Assembly: GCA_025618425.1 (NCBI GenBank)
Contig: CM046841.1
Location: forward strand, 7,473,068 to 7,537,067
DNA: 64,000 nt
DNA from: Heliocidaris tuberculata
Lineage: Eukaryota > Echinodermata > Echinoidea > Camarodonta > Echinometridae
Direction of reading: 5' to 3'
The first letter of the stretch is position 1. The number at the start of each line of letters is the position of its first letter. A program made the translations under genes and the position numbers. Of the stretch, positions 19,889 through 30,840 are shown piece after piece. A model generated the notes under the pieces. It was not told the DNA's origin, did not search any database, and worked only from the letters and a program-made list of their open reading frames with translations.

Positions 19889-21120
19889 GCGAGCCGCGCT
19901 CACCTGGGTAAATCGCAATTCAAATCTGGAATTTGCTAGTTCAGTTTGACTATCCGTTCAACCATTTTTTCGTCATTCAAATTGAAACTATGGGCCCCTC
20001 ACTTGCAGTAAGCATGCCTCTCTCCGGCATTCATATTCGAGAATGAACCATCATGCTTTAATACAGAAGTGTGTTCAGTTTAAAACTTTTGCGTATTACC
20101 ATTTTCGTGTTGACGTTCTCCGGGTCTTGCTGTTTTTGTTTTTGTTTTTATTTTTATTTCTTTTTGTTCTTGTTCTTGCTTTGTTTTGTTGCTTAGGTTG
20201 GAGACGAAATATGCAATGACGCTTATGTTTCTTTTTTTTTTTTCAACTGGAAACAGAAAAGAGGGGAAAAACAGCAAAGAAAGATCTGAAGGAAAAAAAG
20301 AAAAATCGTATAAATATAAAAATTAAAAAAAAAAAACCCATAAATTAAGAAATACTGAGATTGATAGAGTGAAATAGGGGAGGGAAGGAGTAGCAGCGTA
20401 ACTGGTACCATTCTGTCAGAAAATGAGTCCTTCACATCCTGATGTTCTCTACATCTTTCATAAGGATTTGAAGGACTTACATCCTGATGTAAGATGTAGA
20501 GTACAGCCTAATTATTGTCACATTGTCTGTTTGTATATTTTAATGGCGGTCTAAAGAAAAAAAAATAGTTGTGTGTAGAAAGTTATAGAAGGTCTGTATT
20601 TTTACTCTTTATACTCTTCCATATCTACACTTTTTTCTTTCTTTCTTTTTTTTTTGTTGTTGTTGGTTATAATCACTTCAAAAGTGAAGATATCTATTTT
20701 TATCAAACGAGGCTATCGACACTTTAATAATTATTTCCTACTTAATGTACATACTTGTCACATATTAGGGCCATTATTTGTCAAGTGAAATTTTTTGACC
20801 AAAATGAAGTTCATTCTTGCTGTTTTTTGAATAGTATATTTTTAAAGAGTAATGTCTAAAGTTACATGGAACACATTTGTTTTTTTTAATTGAAGACCCA
20901 ATTATGCTAATTCGCATACAATTAAATTGGCATAAATTAAAGTGAAAAAAACATTTTTTTTTCATCAAATAAATGTAATTTCTCAGTATGAGCTTTGATA
21001 TTAGTTGCCACTATGTAGTGAAATCATACCCTTCCTAGGTCTTTTTGCAAGTAATTAAGTTTAAGAAAAAAGAAAAGTTGTCTATGCATTATAATATAAT
21101 TAATATGCATAATTAAGTAA
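19889..21120. other. Intergenic or intronic, no gene seen
   Basis: AT-rich with T/A homopolymers. Short open frames are rich in Lys/Phe and reflect composition. A CATCCTGATGT phrase is repeated at about 20436 and 20472. Confidence 0.5.
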
Positions 21121-21143
21121 TCTAATGTCACGCACGTGACCCC

Positions 21144-21147
<4 letters not shown>

Positions 21148-21191
<44 letters not shown>
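21148..21191. repeat. (AAT)n microsatellite
   Basis: About 14 perfect units, probably the tail of the adjacent minus-strand SINE. Confidence 0.9.
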
Positions 21192-21193
<2 letters not shown>

Positions 21194-21480
21194 TTACAAT
21201 AACAAGATTTAAAAAAATAATAATAATATGTCTTGTTTACCCAGGGTAGCCTGGTCAGTACTAAATACTGTTCTCCCTGATGGCCCTGCAAGCATATTAT
21301 TACCCTGGTTTTAGCACAACCGTAGCGCATTCAAGAAATAAATCCTACAGTTACCCACTTACTAAACCTGGATCGAGCATGGCAAATGCAGATAAATGTC
21401 TCGCCAAAGGACGTTAGTGCCATGGCAATTAATTGAACCCCATATCTTGTGATCTGCAGCTTGGTTACTTATTCACTAGA
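21192..21480 (-). mobile_element. tRNA-derived SINE, copy 1
   Basis: On the minus strand it starts near a tRNA-like head (B-box-like GGGTTCAATTA) and ends in a tail reading GGGAGAACAGTA...CAGGCTACCCTGGGTAAAC followed by ATT repeats. The same tail is in the copy at 41548-41805 and resembles the 3' end of the L2-like LINE at 26015. Confidence 0.55.
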
Positions 21481-23312
21481 ACAAAACACTTCCTCATTAT
21501 ATCAATAATACATGAATAAAGGATATCAATAAATGTAAGAAAATGAAAAAGAAAAGAAATTGTGTGTTCCCTGTGTATTTTTCATAAAGAGTCAATTTCT
21601 ACCGTATTGATAATACTTCATATAGAGCTATTGCAAAAGGAAGTAAACATACTAAATATTATGAATTTTCAATAGTTCATCAAATTTGTACACATTGCCT
21701 ATGGCATGTCACACACGTTACCATTGATCATGATACAAAATATTTTATAACAAAAATCTTATGCAACTTTCAACAGAATTAATGCTATAGTAGTAGTACC
21801 ATGAAATATACCTACCATAAATATGAACATTGAAGCTTTTGAAAATTCAGAGATTTAAAGATGAAATGTGAGTTTTAAAAAACCTGCTTCCGTGCGAGGT
21901 CACACACGCGACCAGAATTTGTTGACCTCTGATGTTAAACAGGTATTATCATTGACCTTTTTATGTTATTTAATACATGTACCTATGCCTGTATTTGCTG
22001 TATATACAGGAAAAACCAACACATTTGAGAGGTTATTAAAATTATAGGGCTTACAATAGCCCAATTCCCTTTTGGGGGGGGTGTCACACACGTGACCAAG
22101 AATGGCCAATCATAGTTTCCAAAGTCGGGGGAATATTCACACCACAACGTGAGGTTCAGAATAGAAGCCCTTTCAAAGGGACAGCAAATAATGTTGAGTA
22201 ACACAAGCGTGTACCTCCTCCCCCTCTGCAATAAATAAGAAAGAATTGTAACAGACTGACCACATAATTTGATTGTTTTTTCTAACGATTATGCCACATA
22301 TACATTTATTTGTGAAAACAAATGGACAAATGAGGATATTGAGCGCCTAAAAATGAAATTGAATGCCGCGAAGAAGCCCGTTAAGCCGACCGGTTGCGAC
22401 CATTTCAACTTGAATGAGGGGATCTAAAAAAAAATAAAAGGTGCACGTACGTAATTTTGGTTGCCTATAGTTGAATTGGAATAGTCGTATTCTCATTTTT
22501 AATTAAGGAATTCGTCAAAGGGTGATATTTGCGTTAATTTATTATTATAATTATTATTATTTTATTCGGCTAATCAAGGTACATACATGTATAATTACAA
22601 AGAAGAACAAAACAAAATACAGGAAGGTTGAAAATAATATAATCGATCCCCCAAGTGTACTGACAAGTTTCCAGGAATGTTGCAGGCAAACTGAATCACC
22701 GAAACCCTAAGGGTCCCCCATTCCATTCATTTAATTGCACTTAAATTAAATCGAGTGACAAAATTATTGAATTGGCCGGGAAAATACATATTTAGTTAAT
22801 AGCCCTAACTAGAGTTAGAGCCTGATAACGTATAGGACACCAAAGTGATCGAATATCTTGGACTCGTCCCAAAACTTAAATGTTATAGATTTTGCCCTGT
22901 ATAACGAGTTTGTTTTTCGGACTTATTTCATAGCTTCTACCTGAGTATGATATTTGAAATTTTTCAATCCTGCCGGTCGTAGACATTATTTCATGAAATG
23001 AGAATTATCGCACATAAAATTTTATAGACTTAACGATAGTCATATAAAAGAAACCGAGACATATCTCGTGAAAAAATGTGCACATATGAATAACTGTAAT
23101 CCGAACCTTTAGACGTTATTTGCGAGGATTCTGTCTATCGAGAATACATCTAGATCATCATGATCATGTAAATCACAAATGTATATTCTTTATGCATTCG
23201 CAAACATATGTGCTTTGATCCAATACTAACTGGAAAGGCGCCACATAAATGCAGGTATTATTATTATCATTATTATTATTATTTATTTCGGGCATGAGGT
23301 CCCCTACATCAC
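21481..23312. other. Presumed plexin intron, no exon recognised
   Basis: Follows the PSI exon of the minus-strand plexin. AT-rich, with E-box-like repeats and short ATT runs (23259-23285). I looked for the cysteine- and tryptophan-bearing end of the PSI domain and a following IPT exon but found nothing convincing. Confidence 0.4.
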
Positions 23313-23428
23313 CTCGCTTCTAGAATACACCATCCACAATAAGGGTCTCCATCATTTCCTCCATTCTCACCAATGCACTCTATACAACTCTGGTACTGCC
23401 CACAGTTTGCCAACTCCATCGTGAGAAC
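23313..23428 (-). CDS. Plexin coding exon 4: PSI domain
   Basis: Preceded by CCTCAG at the acceptor and followed by GAG|GTGATG. It encodes 38 codons plus two bases: VLTMELANCGQYQSC, then IECI, then DPYCGWCILEA. The C-x5-C-x2-C...DPYCGWC pattern is the plexin-semaphorin-integrin (PSI) cysteine knot, which directly follows the sema propeller in plexins. It begins in phase 0, matching the previous exon, and ends in phase 2. The last PSI cysteines must lie in the next exon, not found here. Confidence 0.85.
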
Positions 23429-23753
23429 CTGAGGATTATTCAATAGAAAGGCAGAGAATCGTAAGGCTGATTCGTACTTTTAAAATTAGATGAAAAAGTA
23501 CTAATCACTTGTCATGGCAGTAGTTCGCTGATGCCCCGACGTAAGATACCTTTGTACTATTAGCATTATATTTTATATATCATAATTAATCTAAAACATG
23601 CAGATTGTAGACTCTCGTGATCATGGTGATTGGGAAAATATCACCCTCTCACCACAATGCTTGGAGGAATGATGGAATGTGCTAACACTTCCCATGACAT
23701 ACACGTTCATGTAAAACAACGTTTGTAACAACCACATATTTACATAGGCCTAC

Positions 23754-23891
23754 CTTGGATCCTTGCTCTGAACTCGTTGCCAGGTTAAGCTGCTCTTTAG
23801 ATTCATCAATGAACATCTCTTGTAAGACAGACCCACCTCCAAGAAAGACAGTTTCATAGACGTAGCCAAATGAACCATTCACAATGTTCAA
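23754..23891 (-). CDS. Plexin coding exon 3: end of sema domain
   Basis: 138 bases, 46 codons, phase 0 at both ends, bounded by TTCAG before and CCAAG|GTAGG after. It encodes LNIVNGSFGYVYETVFLGGG, SVLQEMFID and ESKEQLNLATSSEQGSK. This corresponds to the last propeller strands of plexin sema domains, in the region where vertebrate plexins read G-S-x-V-x-R-D-L and L-Y-V-M-T. It joins exon 2 and the PSI exon without breaking frame. Confidence 0.85.
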
Positions 23892-24360
23892 CTGAAGTTT
23901 TTTAAAAAATCATTCATTTAGTCAGTATGGTTTATCCAAATCCCCTCTATCCCTAACGTAGGACTTTTGAAATTTATTCAAATAATCGACTATTCAGAAA
24001 TGTATAGCTTTACTACTAAAAGAATTAACCTAATTTAAGAAACCCACTATTTGACAAATAAGTATTGTTCCTGAAAAAAATAATACTGTTATATCTTATG
24101 ACATTAATTAATTTACTTACATTAGAGCTAGTAATATTTGTACTTGTAGCATATAATTGCATTTAGGGAGTCGTTTGAGACCTTTGACCTCTCTATCTTT
24201 CCCGCTTTTCGAGGCTAACATTTCCTTTCCTTAAGAACGTGAATATGTGACGAAGGATTTTTTAAATTTTTAACAGAAATGCACACCATGATCGACGCAC
24301 TTGAAATTAACAATAGTTAAACTGGTTAATAAGGAGGAGAAATATACTATATATTTATGA

Positions 24361-24389
24361 CAAACACTGCCACTATCCCCCCCCCCCCC

Positions 24390-24420
<31 letters not shown>
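24361..24420. repeat. C14 and (AC)n next to the plexin splice donor
   Basis: On the gene strand the order is exon-AAG|GTGTGT..., about 12 GT units, then a run of 14 G. The (GT)n repeat itself supplies the donor GT of coding exon 2. Confidence 0.9.
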
Positions 24421-24636
24421 CTTGTGGAGGTTTCCTTGTGTATCTCCCATAAATGCCACTGTATGATGTCTCTCTAAGGTTGTAACAATGGAAGTGGGTA
24501 TCACATCAGAAATAGTGATAATAGGTGAGGTAGAGAGAGGATTCACTCCACTGGCATACTGGTAGACAGTCGATGCGAATCCATCATCATCGTAAAGAGC
24601 TGTGCACTGTAGTGAATCCGGTGGTCTAGAAAAATA
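24421..24636 (-). CDS. Plexin coding exon 2: sema domain, later blades
   Basis: 216 bases, 72 codons, phase 0 at both ends. The acceptor is a good pyrimidine tract with TTACAG and the donor is CACAAG|GTGTGT. It encodes YFSRPPDSLQCTALYDD..., VIPTSIVTTLERHH and TVAFMGDTQGNLHK. The last segment is the plexin signature equivalent to H-T-I-A-F-L-G-D-x-x-G-x-L-H-R. The join with exon 1 (SRCFS|YFSR) matches the position of a conserved Cys. Two decayed copies of this exon lie just upstream. Confidence 0.88.
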
Positions 24637-24679
24637 CTGTAAGATAGAAAAAAATTATTCCGGTCATTGATGCACAAAC

Positions 24680-24895
24680 CTTATGCACGTTTTCTTGTGT
24701 ATCTCCAACGAATGCCACTGTGTGATGTCTCGATCTCAGTGGCTGTCATTATAAATTTGGATATCACATCAGGAATGGTGATGATAGGTGAGGCAGAGAG
24801 GGGAACCTTAGTACACTGGCATACTGGTAGAGAGATAAAGGAATTCCATCCTCGATGGAATGGGCTGTGCATTGTTATGAAAGGCGGGTTGAAAA
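24680..24895 (-). pseudogene. Decayed duplicate of plexin exon 2
   Basis: Aligns along its length with the exon at 24421-24636: TGCACAG, CAGTATGCCAGTG, TCTCTGCCTCACCTATCATCACCATT and the end GACATCACACAGTGGCATTCGTTGGAGATACACAAGAAAAC are recognisable (given in parts). An indel shifts the frame before the T-V-A-F segment and the acceptor AG has become TG, so it should not be spliced in. The donor-like AAG|GTTTGT after 24680 is kept. Confidence 0.75.
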
Positions 24896-24945
24896 CGCAA
24901 TCAAAAGAACAAAATGAGATGTGATACACTAAATGCTACACAAAC

Positions 24946-25200
24946 CTCAAGGAATTTTCATCTTGTAAATAAAATAAATTGCACACTTTTGGCCTATACT
25001 CACCATTAATTCCTTATTTGTCATAATGTAGTTGGGTGCCACCTCGGGAATGTTAAATTGTGAAGTCCTCTCAAATATTTGCGTTTTGGTGAATTCCTCA
25101 TGACTATCAACCCAATAGTACCCACCATAGTGGGGTGGGTTAGGGTCAAAATTTTCGATTATCGTGACACGCCGGACAAAAGCACCATTTTTGTGTGAAG
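24946..25200 (-). pseudogene. Probable third, more diverged copy of plexin exon 2
   Basis: A frame open across 25004-25200 ends FNIPEVAPNYIMT just before a donor-like ATG|GTGAGT (after 25004); this resembles the TIPDVISKFIMT of the neighbouring copy. Further on, GAG|GTTTGTGTAG (after 24946) matches that copy's donor AAG|GTTTGTGCATC. Copy ends are spaced 259 and 266 bp, as expected for tandem duplication. Part of the region (AACCCACCCCACTAT) is shared with 31455-31475, so other repeats are mixed in. Confidence 0.4.
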
Positions 25201-25510
25201 CTTCCTTAGGGTATATAAAATGATTTCAGCCGAGGAGCCCTCTCGAAATACTCCGTAACCATGACAACAGGCAAATATCCAAGATAACCGCCATTTATGC
25301 TGGTCTTCGGCCACGTAAGACAAAATCCTATTTCGTGATGCCCAAAAACATCATTTTTGGTGTGAAGCTTCTTTAAGGTATATAAAATGATTTTAGCCGA
25401 GGAGCCCTCGCGAAATACGCCCGTAACCATTGTAACAGGCAAACATACCATGATGACCTTTTTTTAAGCTGGTCTTCGGCCACGTAAAACAAAATCCTAT
25501 TTCAAACTCT
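25197..25510. repeat. 167-bp tandem duplication
   Basis: A unit starting GAAGCTTC(C/T)TTA(G/A)GGTATATAAAATGATTT begins at 25197 and again at 25364, both containing GCCGAGGAGCCCTC and GCTGGTCTTCGGCCACGTAA. A further partial GCTGGTCTTCGGCCACATGA is at about 25663. Intronic in the plexin gene. Confidence 0.8.
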
Positions 25511-26014
25511 TAATAAGAAAATTACTTTTATTTTTTCACTCAAATCATGGAAGACCTTTTTTGTTTCAGTTTTGACCAAAGAAAAAACCGAAGAAAATAA
25601 AGAGTTGCTGTGGCAGTATTAATTTCATTTTCGCTGTCTTGGGGCCGGTTTTCTGCATAGGTGCTGGTCTTCGGCCACATGAACAAACTCAATGGAGAGT
25701 TCGCCCGCTGAGCAAAATGCCAGCGATCCAAGTAAGCGTCCCACGCCAAAACTTCTCACATACAATCCGGTCAAAAAACCACAGCAGCGATATCATACAC
25801 TGACATCGCAATACATACGGAGCTATCGCGTGTGTCTCATACACTGAATATTGATGACTGCAGCAACAGTCCATCATACGCTTTTGAGCTTGCCACACAC
25901 ATAAAATCCCAGTCTGTAACTGAAAAGCTCTTGAAACACAGCTCAGTTTTAGGAACTCTGTCGCCTTGCGGATAACCCTACTCTACCTATGAATGTTTTT
26001 AATTAATTTATTTA
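25511..26014. other. Plexin intron sequence
   Basis: No coding or repeat structure beyond the partial tandem copy near 25663. The LINE begins at its poly(AAAT) tail next. Confidence 0.45.
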
Positions 26015-26341
26015 TTTATTTATTTCTGATCTTTTGTCAGGGTAGCCCATTCACCATTAAGTAGTGTTCTTCCATGGGGCACTGAATAATAATAAACATA
26101 TTTACATCAAAATGCATAACGTATATACAGAATAGTTCAAAATAAAAATCCTCAGTAAAATTAGAGAGTGCAAGCAATAATAGACGTGGCGCAAACGAAT
26201 ACTCATTTGAAAAATAAACCAATATCAGTAAACTAGCTCAACTGTAATGCCAATATGAAAATATTGATTCAGTCGCAAATATGTGCACAAATCATACTAA
26301 TATTACAGAATAAGCACTGAGTGTATGTTAGGCTGAGTTAT

Positions 26342-29300
26342 TCATAAATTACAACTTTGTTTAAACATCCTCTTAAATGAACTGACAGAGGAAGCTGTTC
26401 TCATCGAATTATCGAGCTTATTCCATTCAAATATAGAAGATACAATTGGGTTACACTTATAACAATCAGTGTGAAATCTGGGCACGCGTTAACATCAACT
26501 GTCTCTTTGTCTAGTATGATGCTCATGTACATCGTTAGGATTGATTAAGCCTACCTGAAGGTAAGAAGGTGATAAGTTATGAACACATTTATATATCATC
26601 ATAACGCGACTTAGCTCAAACCGTTTGTCTAGTGTCATCCATTTAAGACTAGTGAACAAATCAGCCGACGGTGTGTCATATGTTTTGTTCAGTATTATTC
26701 TTGCGGCCCTCTACTGAATTTTTTGCAGCTTATTTGTATGGGCTTGAAATCGGCTCGACCATACAACAGAGCAGTAATCAAATCGTGGCAACACTAGACT
26801 GTTATAAAGCAACTTTAAGGACTGCACAGGCAAAAAACACTTTCCTCTCTTTATTATGCCTATGTTTTTCTGGGTAAGTTTACATACGTTTTCAATTTGT
26901 TTAGACCATTTCAATTCTTCATCTATCAAAACTCCTAAGCATTTGGTGAATTGAACTCTTTTTATCAAATTACCATTTAATGATATGGTGAAAGATTCAA
27001 TTTTCCTGAGATTAGCACGAGAGCCTATTACCATGACACAAGTGTTTTCAGTGTTAAGGACGAGACGATTTTCTTTAATCCATGCCAAGACTCTGTTTAA
27101 CGCCACAGTTAATTTTTCTTCCAAAACTGTTGCATCATTTGCACTGACGGTAAGTGTCGTATCGTCAGCATACATATCGACGATACCTTCAGGAATACAT
27201 TCAGGTAGACTATTAACATATACTGAAAATAAAAGGGGACCTAGAATTGAACCTTGTGGCACGCCTAACTTGATGGTTGAAGGGTGCGACTTGGCCCCTT
27301 TGAATTGGGTCACTTGTTGTCGATTACCTAAATATAATTTGACCCAAGCGAGAGTCCTGTTACTACAACCTAAACAAGCTAATTTATGTAAAAGTAGCTC
27401 ATGGTCCACAGTATCAAAGGCCTTCCGAAGATCTATGAAGGCAACTCCAGAAATTTCATTGTTGTCAATATTCAACGACCATTGATTTACAAGTTTTGCA
27501 AGGGCAGTAGCTGTTGAATGCATAGGTCTGAAACCAGACTGATTTGGGTGTAATAAATCATTCTCGTCCAAGAATTCACTCAGCTGTTGATGAACGGCCC
27601 TTTCTATAATTTTACTCACGATAGGTAATACAGAAATGGGGCGGTAATTATTCAACGAAGAAATATCTCCAGATTTAAATATCGGTACTACCCGAGCCTT
27701 TTTCCATTCACGTGGAACAACTCCCGTAGACAGGGATTTGTTAATGATATCGCAAAGAGTCTCTGCGATAACATTCTTTGTCATCTTTAAAAGTTTACAG
27801 CTGATGTGATCTTCACCAGTAGCTTTATCTATACTCAGATTATCAATCTGTTTCAATACAAAATCCCTGGTGATCAAATTAAGTTCAAATTGAGAATGAG
27901 TCGGACCAACATTTTTGTCCTCGTCTACTCTCAGCTGAGACGTATTCCTCTGCAGGTCCTTTGTAATCTTAGTAGCATTAGAAATGAAAAAGTCACTAAA
28001 TGCCTCAGCAATATTTGCAATGTCCGACACATTTGCTCCATCTACGTTTATGGTATTGGGAGAAATAGGTACTGACTTAGGCACAAGGTCTCTCAAACAT
28101 CTCCACATTTTCTTACTATTATTATGATTTTGTGAAATCTGGTTTGCATTATATTCTCTTTTACTTTTTCTCATGAGACGAATAACTTTATTCTTTAGAA
28201 ATTTGTAGGTGTCCCAAAAATCATCACTTTTGTTAGCTTTAGCAGCTTTGAGAACCTTGTCACGTTCTGTCATGAGCTTAACGACCTCGTCAGATATCCA
28301 TGGACACGCCTTTTTTCTTATCCGCTTTGTACATACAGGAATGTGCTTGTTGATTACATTATTGAAAAAAGTTAACCAAACATCCCATGCAATATCAACA
28401 TCATCTATATCTTTTATGACCTGCCAAGGAGTATTTCTCAATTCACTGTAAAATTTCTCCTCGTCAAAATTCTGCATTTTCAGAATTTTTATGGATCTTA
28501 GCACTGAAATCGCGAATTGCATACACCAAATAATGATCACTTATGCTAGTTTCAAATATTCCCCATTCATTGTACAGTTCTTGGTCTGATACAAATATCA
28601 AATCAATTAAAGTGGAAGAGGTATTTGTAACTCTTGTGGCAGTATCAATAAGCTGACTTAGCCCATACATATTTGTATAAAACATTATATTTTTAGCATT
28701 CACATGATGATGGTGTGGCATACAATCACAATTGAAATCACCCAAAATAATACAGCTCATATCTTCCGAGAGAGCAGAGTCGAGATTTTTGTCTAATTCT
28801 TCAAAGAAGTCAGCATGAGAATTGGAGGCCTATAAAACTCCCCAACCAGGATGGGAGGCTTATTTGGATAAAGCAATTCAAACCAAATGCATTATAAATT
28901 AGATGAGATCAAATCATCCCTTCTTTTGTAATTGAACCTCTTCGATATATATACAGCGACACCACCTCCGTGTCTCGTACGATTCCTACGTTATAAAACA
29001 TAATCATCTCTACGCAATTCAGAATCATCAATCATGGAGTCGCAAAAAGTCTCATTCAAACCAATAACATCAAATGATGCATTTCTCAGAAGTAATCTCA
29101 GTTCATCAATTTTAGCAATTAAGCTGTGAATATTCAAATGAGCAAATTTTAAACCCCTGTTTCTAAACCTAGGAACTGAACCACTTACTAAATGATTAAT
29201 TTTGCCTTTATTCAGGTCATGTGGTTGTTCCTGAAAATTAACTTGCAGGCTGCCAGAACCAGACGTATCATGGTGATTGAAAGTCTCAATACCAGCTTGT

Positions 29301-29456
29301 AAAGCACTACGAGAAAATGTTGGTGATACTGAATTTGATACGCCACAACTTTCACAAGATTCACAAGATTCACCCACGTTAGAGACAGAGTTTAGCTGCA
29401 TGTTGCCATGACGAGACGTAGATGCTCGTGCCACCCCTGTTGAGCTTTCGTCAGTG
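26342..29456 (-). pseudogene. LINE ORF2: endonuclease and reverse transcriptase, disrupted
   Basis: The N-terminal endonuclease starts FAHLNIHSLIAKIDELRLLL...VIGLNET (29170-28991), is frameshifted in the RHGGG(V)A(V)YI region (about 28780-28990), and resumes with IILGDFNCD and ISDHYLV (28760-28464). RT follows in a 600-codon open frame (28540-26711): NYRPISVLPIVSKIIE, FIDLRKAFDTVDHELLLHKL, GVPQGSILGPLLFSVYVN and the catalytic MYADDTTL. A TAG at 26711-26713 interrupts, then the same frame continues ARIILNKTYDTPSADLF to a TGA at 26342-26344, with further stops near 26495. RT would copy LINE RNA at a nicked target; this copy cannot make a full protein. Confidence 0.88.
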
Positions 29457-30117
29457 GAAGCCAACAGGCGCGCCGGAAGCAGTTTGGGATTGGGGGGGGG
29501 GGGGGGCTCACCTTTCAAGGGCTCATGTCTTCTCACCCCTAAAAAAACACACACGCTTTCCCACCCTCTCACAGCAATACAGATCCTACTGCTAAATCAA
29601 AATTTTACTCAAAAATTCTCTGACAAGCAAAAAAAAAAAAAAAAAAGGGTTATCAGCATTTTTGGGGTGTATTTTTACAGGAAAACTCTCTGACAAGCAA
29701 AAAAAAAAAAAAAGAAAAAACACCAGAATTATGCTAAAATTCTGCTAAATTTTGTCAAATTATGCTAAAGCGGTCAAAATTCTGCCAGAAAGCAGAATTC
29801 TGCCAACTCTGGCAACCTTGCGTCTAATACAAAACCTCCACTACGTTAAAGTTTAAAGTTTGAATGCTTTATCTGTCTTCAGTGACCTCCATGAATACGA
29901 AAATGAATACAAAGGCTTACGATTACGTAATAAAGCAATCAAGCTGTTAATAAACAAATGTACACACGATATTTACTCCTTTACTACTGATTTTTTTTTT
30001 TTTATGGGGGGGGGGGCTTTTTTTGGGGGGGGGGGTGAAAATGTATTTTGCCCCCCACTTTTTCGTTTGGGGGCGACTGCCCCCCCCCCCCCCACTTCCG
30101 GCGCCTATGGAAGCCAA
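29457..30117. mobile_element. hAT-like G-run MITE inserted in the LINE
   Basis: Element 29465-30109 (645 bp) with ends CAGGCGCGCCGGAAGC and, inverted, CATAGGCGCCGGAAGTG. It is flanked by a perfect 8-bp target duplication GAAGCCAA (29457-29464, 30110-30117). Inside are G16, G10 and C14 runs and two CTGACAAGCA(A)n segments shared with 14222-14645. It splits the LINE between ORF1 and ORF2 and so is younger than the LINE. Confidence 0.9.
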
Positions 30118-30830
30118 GGATGGGCAGGGATCGATTTCAGCCTCCCTCTTGGTGGAATCATCTCGAAATCCTGCGTTGAAGATCCCCTCACAACTTCAGC
30201 GTAGGACTTTTCCTGATCATGTGTAGGTTGCCCTCGAGGTCGCTCAATGAAGCGTCGAAGATTCGAGGCAAGAACAGCTTGTCCAGCCTTATTGATGTGT
30301 ACCCCATCTCTACCAAGATGCCTGTCTCCGATGTTGTTGTTGTCGATGAAACCCCATCTCCTTTCAAGGGCAACTCTCTTCAGTCGCTCATTTACCCCAT
30401 CGACACGGTGTCTCTGATGAGCTGATTCCCACCTGCGGTGAATTATACTTGATAAGCCAACTTCACACCCATTCGCTGAAATCACGTCTGCTTAGGATAT
30501 GATGTCATCGGCGGTGTATGTACTTCTCCTATCCTTCGACAAGTCGTTCGACCCGACATGTAGAATGACGTCACCCTTCGTAATTACACCCTCAGTAACC
30601 TTCGAGGAGATATCAGCCACCTTTGCCCCTGGGTTTGGATGGAAGACTACTTTACGTTTTCGGCTCAGGAGTCGGCCCTCGATGTGCTTGATCATCGAGT
30701 CACCTTCTATGACGACATCAGGAAGCTCAGAGGAGCGACGTCGGGTATGCCTTTGTCGGTACTCTGTGATCTGGTCACTCGTCGACATTGAAGTAGAAGG
30801 TTGCGTCAGTACCTTCGATGACAGCATCAT
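30118..30830 (-). pseudogene. LINE ORF1 with SGNH/GDSL-like esterase, one in-frame stop
   Basis: Contains the SGNH-hydrolase blocks: GDSMIKHIEGR (nucleophile Ser), VILHVGSNDLSKD (block III Asn) and DGVHINKAGQAVL (Asp-x-x-His). Such esterase domains occur in ORF1 proteins of CR1/L2-type LINEs, where they may act in membrane or RNP targeting. A single TAA at 30492-30494 splits one otherwise continuous frame; the part after it has an ATG at 30485. The C-terminus runs into the inserted MITE at 30117. Confidence 0.85.
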
Positions 30831-30840
30831 TACTCATACA

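Larger units (their letters stand above)
21127..22097. repeat. Four dispersed copies of a GTCACACACGTGACC motif
   Basis: GTCACGCACGTGACC (about 21127), GTCACACACGTTACC (about 21708), GTCACACACGCGACC (about 21899) and GTCACACACGTGACC (about 22083) occur within 1 kb. The core CACGTG is an E-box. The spacing is irregular, so this is not a simple tandem repeat. Confidence 0.6.
26015..30840 (-). mobile_element. L2/CR1-type LINE with esterase ORF1, broken
   Basis: Read on the minus strand: ORF1 (30830-30118), then ORF2 with an AP-type endonuclease and RT (about 29456-26342), a 330-bp 3' UTR, and an (AAAT)n tail at 26015. It lies in the long plexin intron in gene orientation. Damage includes a stop in ORF1, frameshifts in the endonuclease, stops near the ORF2 end and a 645-bp hAT-like insertion between the ORFs. 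It looks 5' truncated just above 30830. The microsatellite tail and esterase ORF1 fit the L2/CR1 group. Confidence 0.9.

Noticed and set aside
22640..22720. Next plexin exon after PSI on the minus strand
   Set aside because: A CAG acceptor-like site with a short open frame exists, but the expected Cys and Trp positions are missing.
25004..25200. A functional plexin exon with GTGAGT donor
   Set aside because: The frame is open and the donor is good, but part of it is shared repeat, and exon 1 joins exon 2 in phase without it. Kept only as a diverged duplicate.
26671..28451. Plus-strand open frames opposite the LINE RT
   Set aside because: They are antisense shadows of the minus-strand RT frame.
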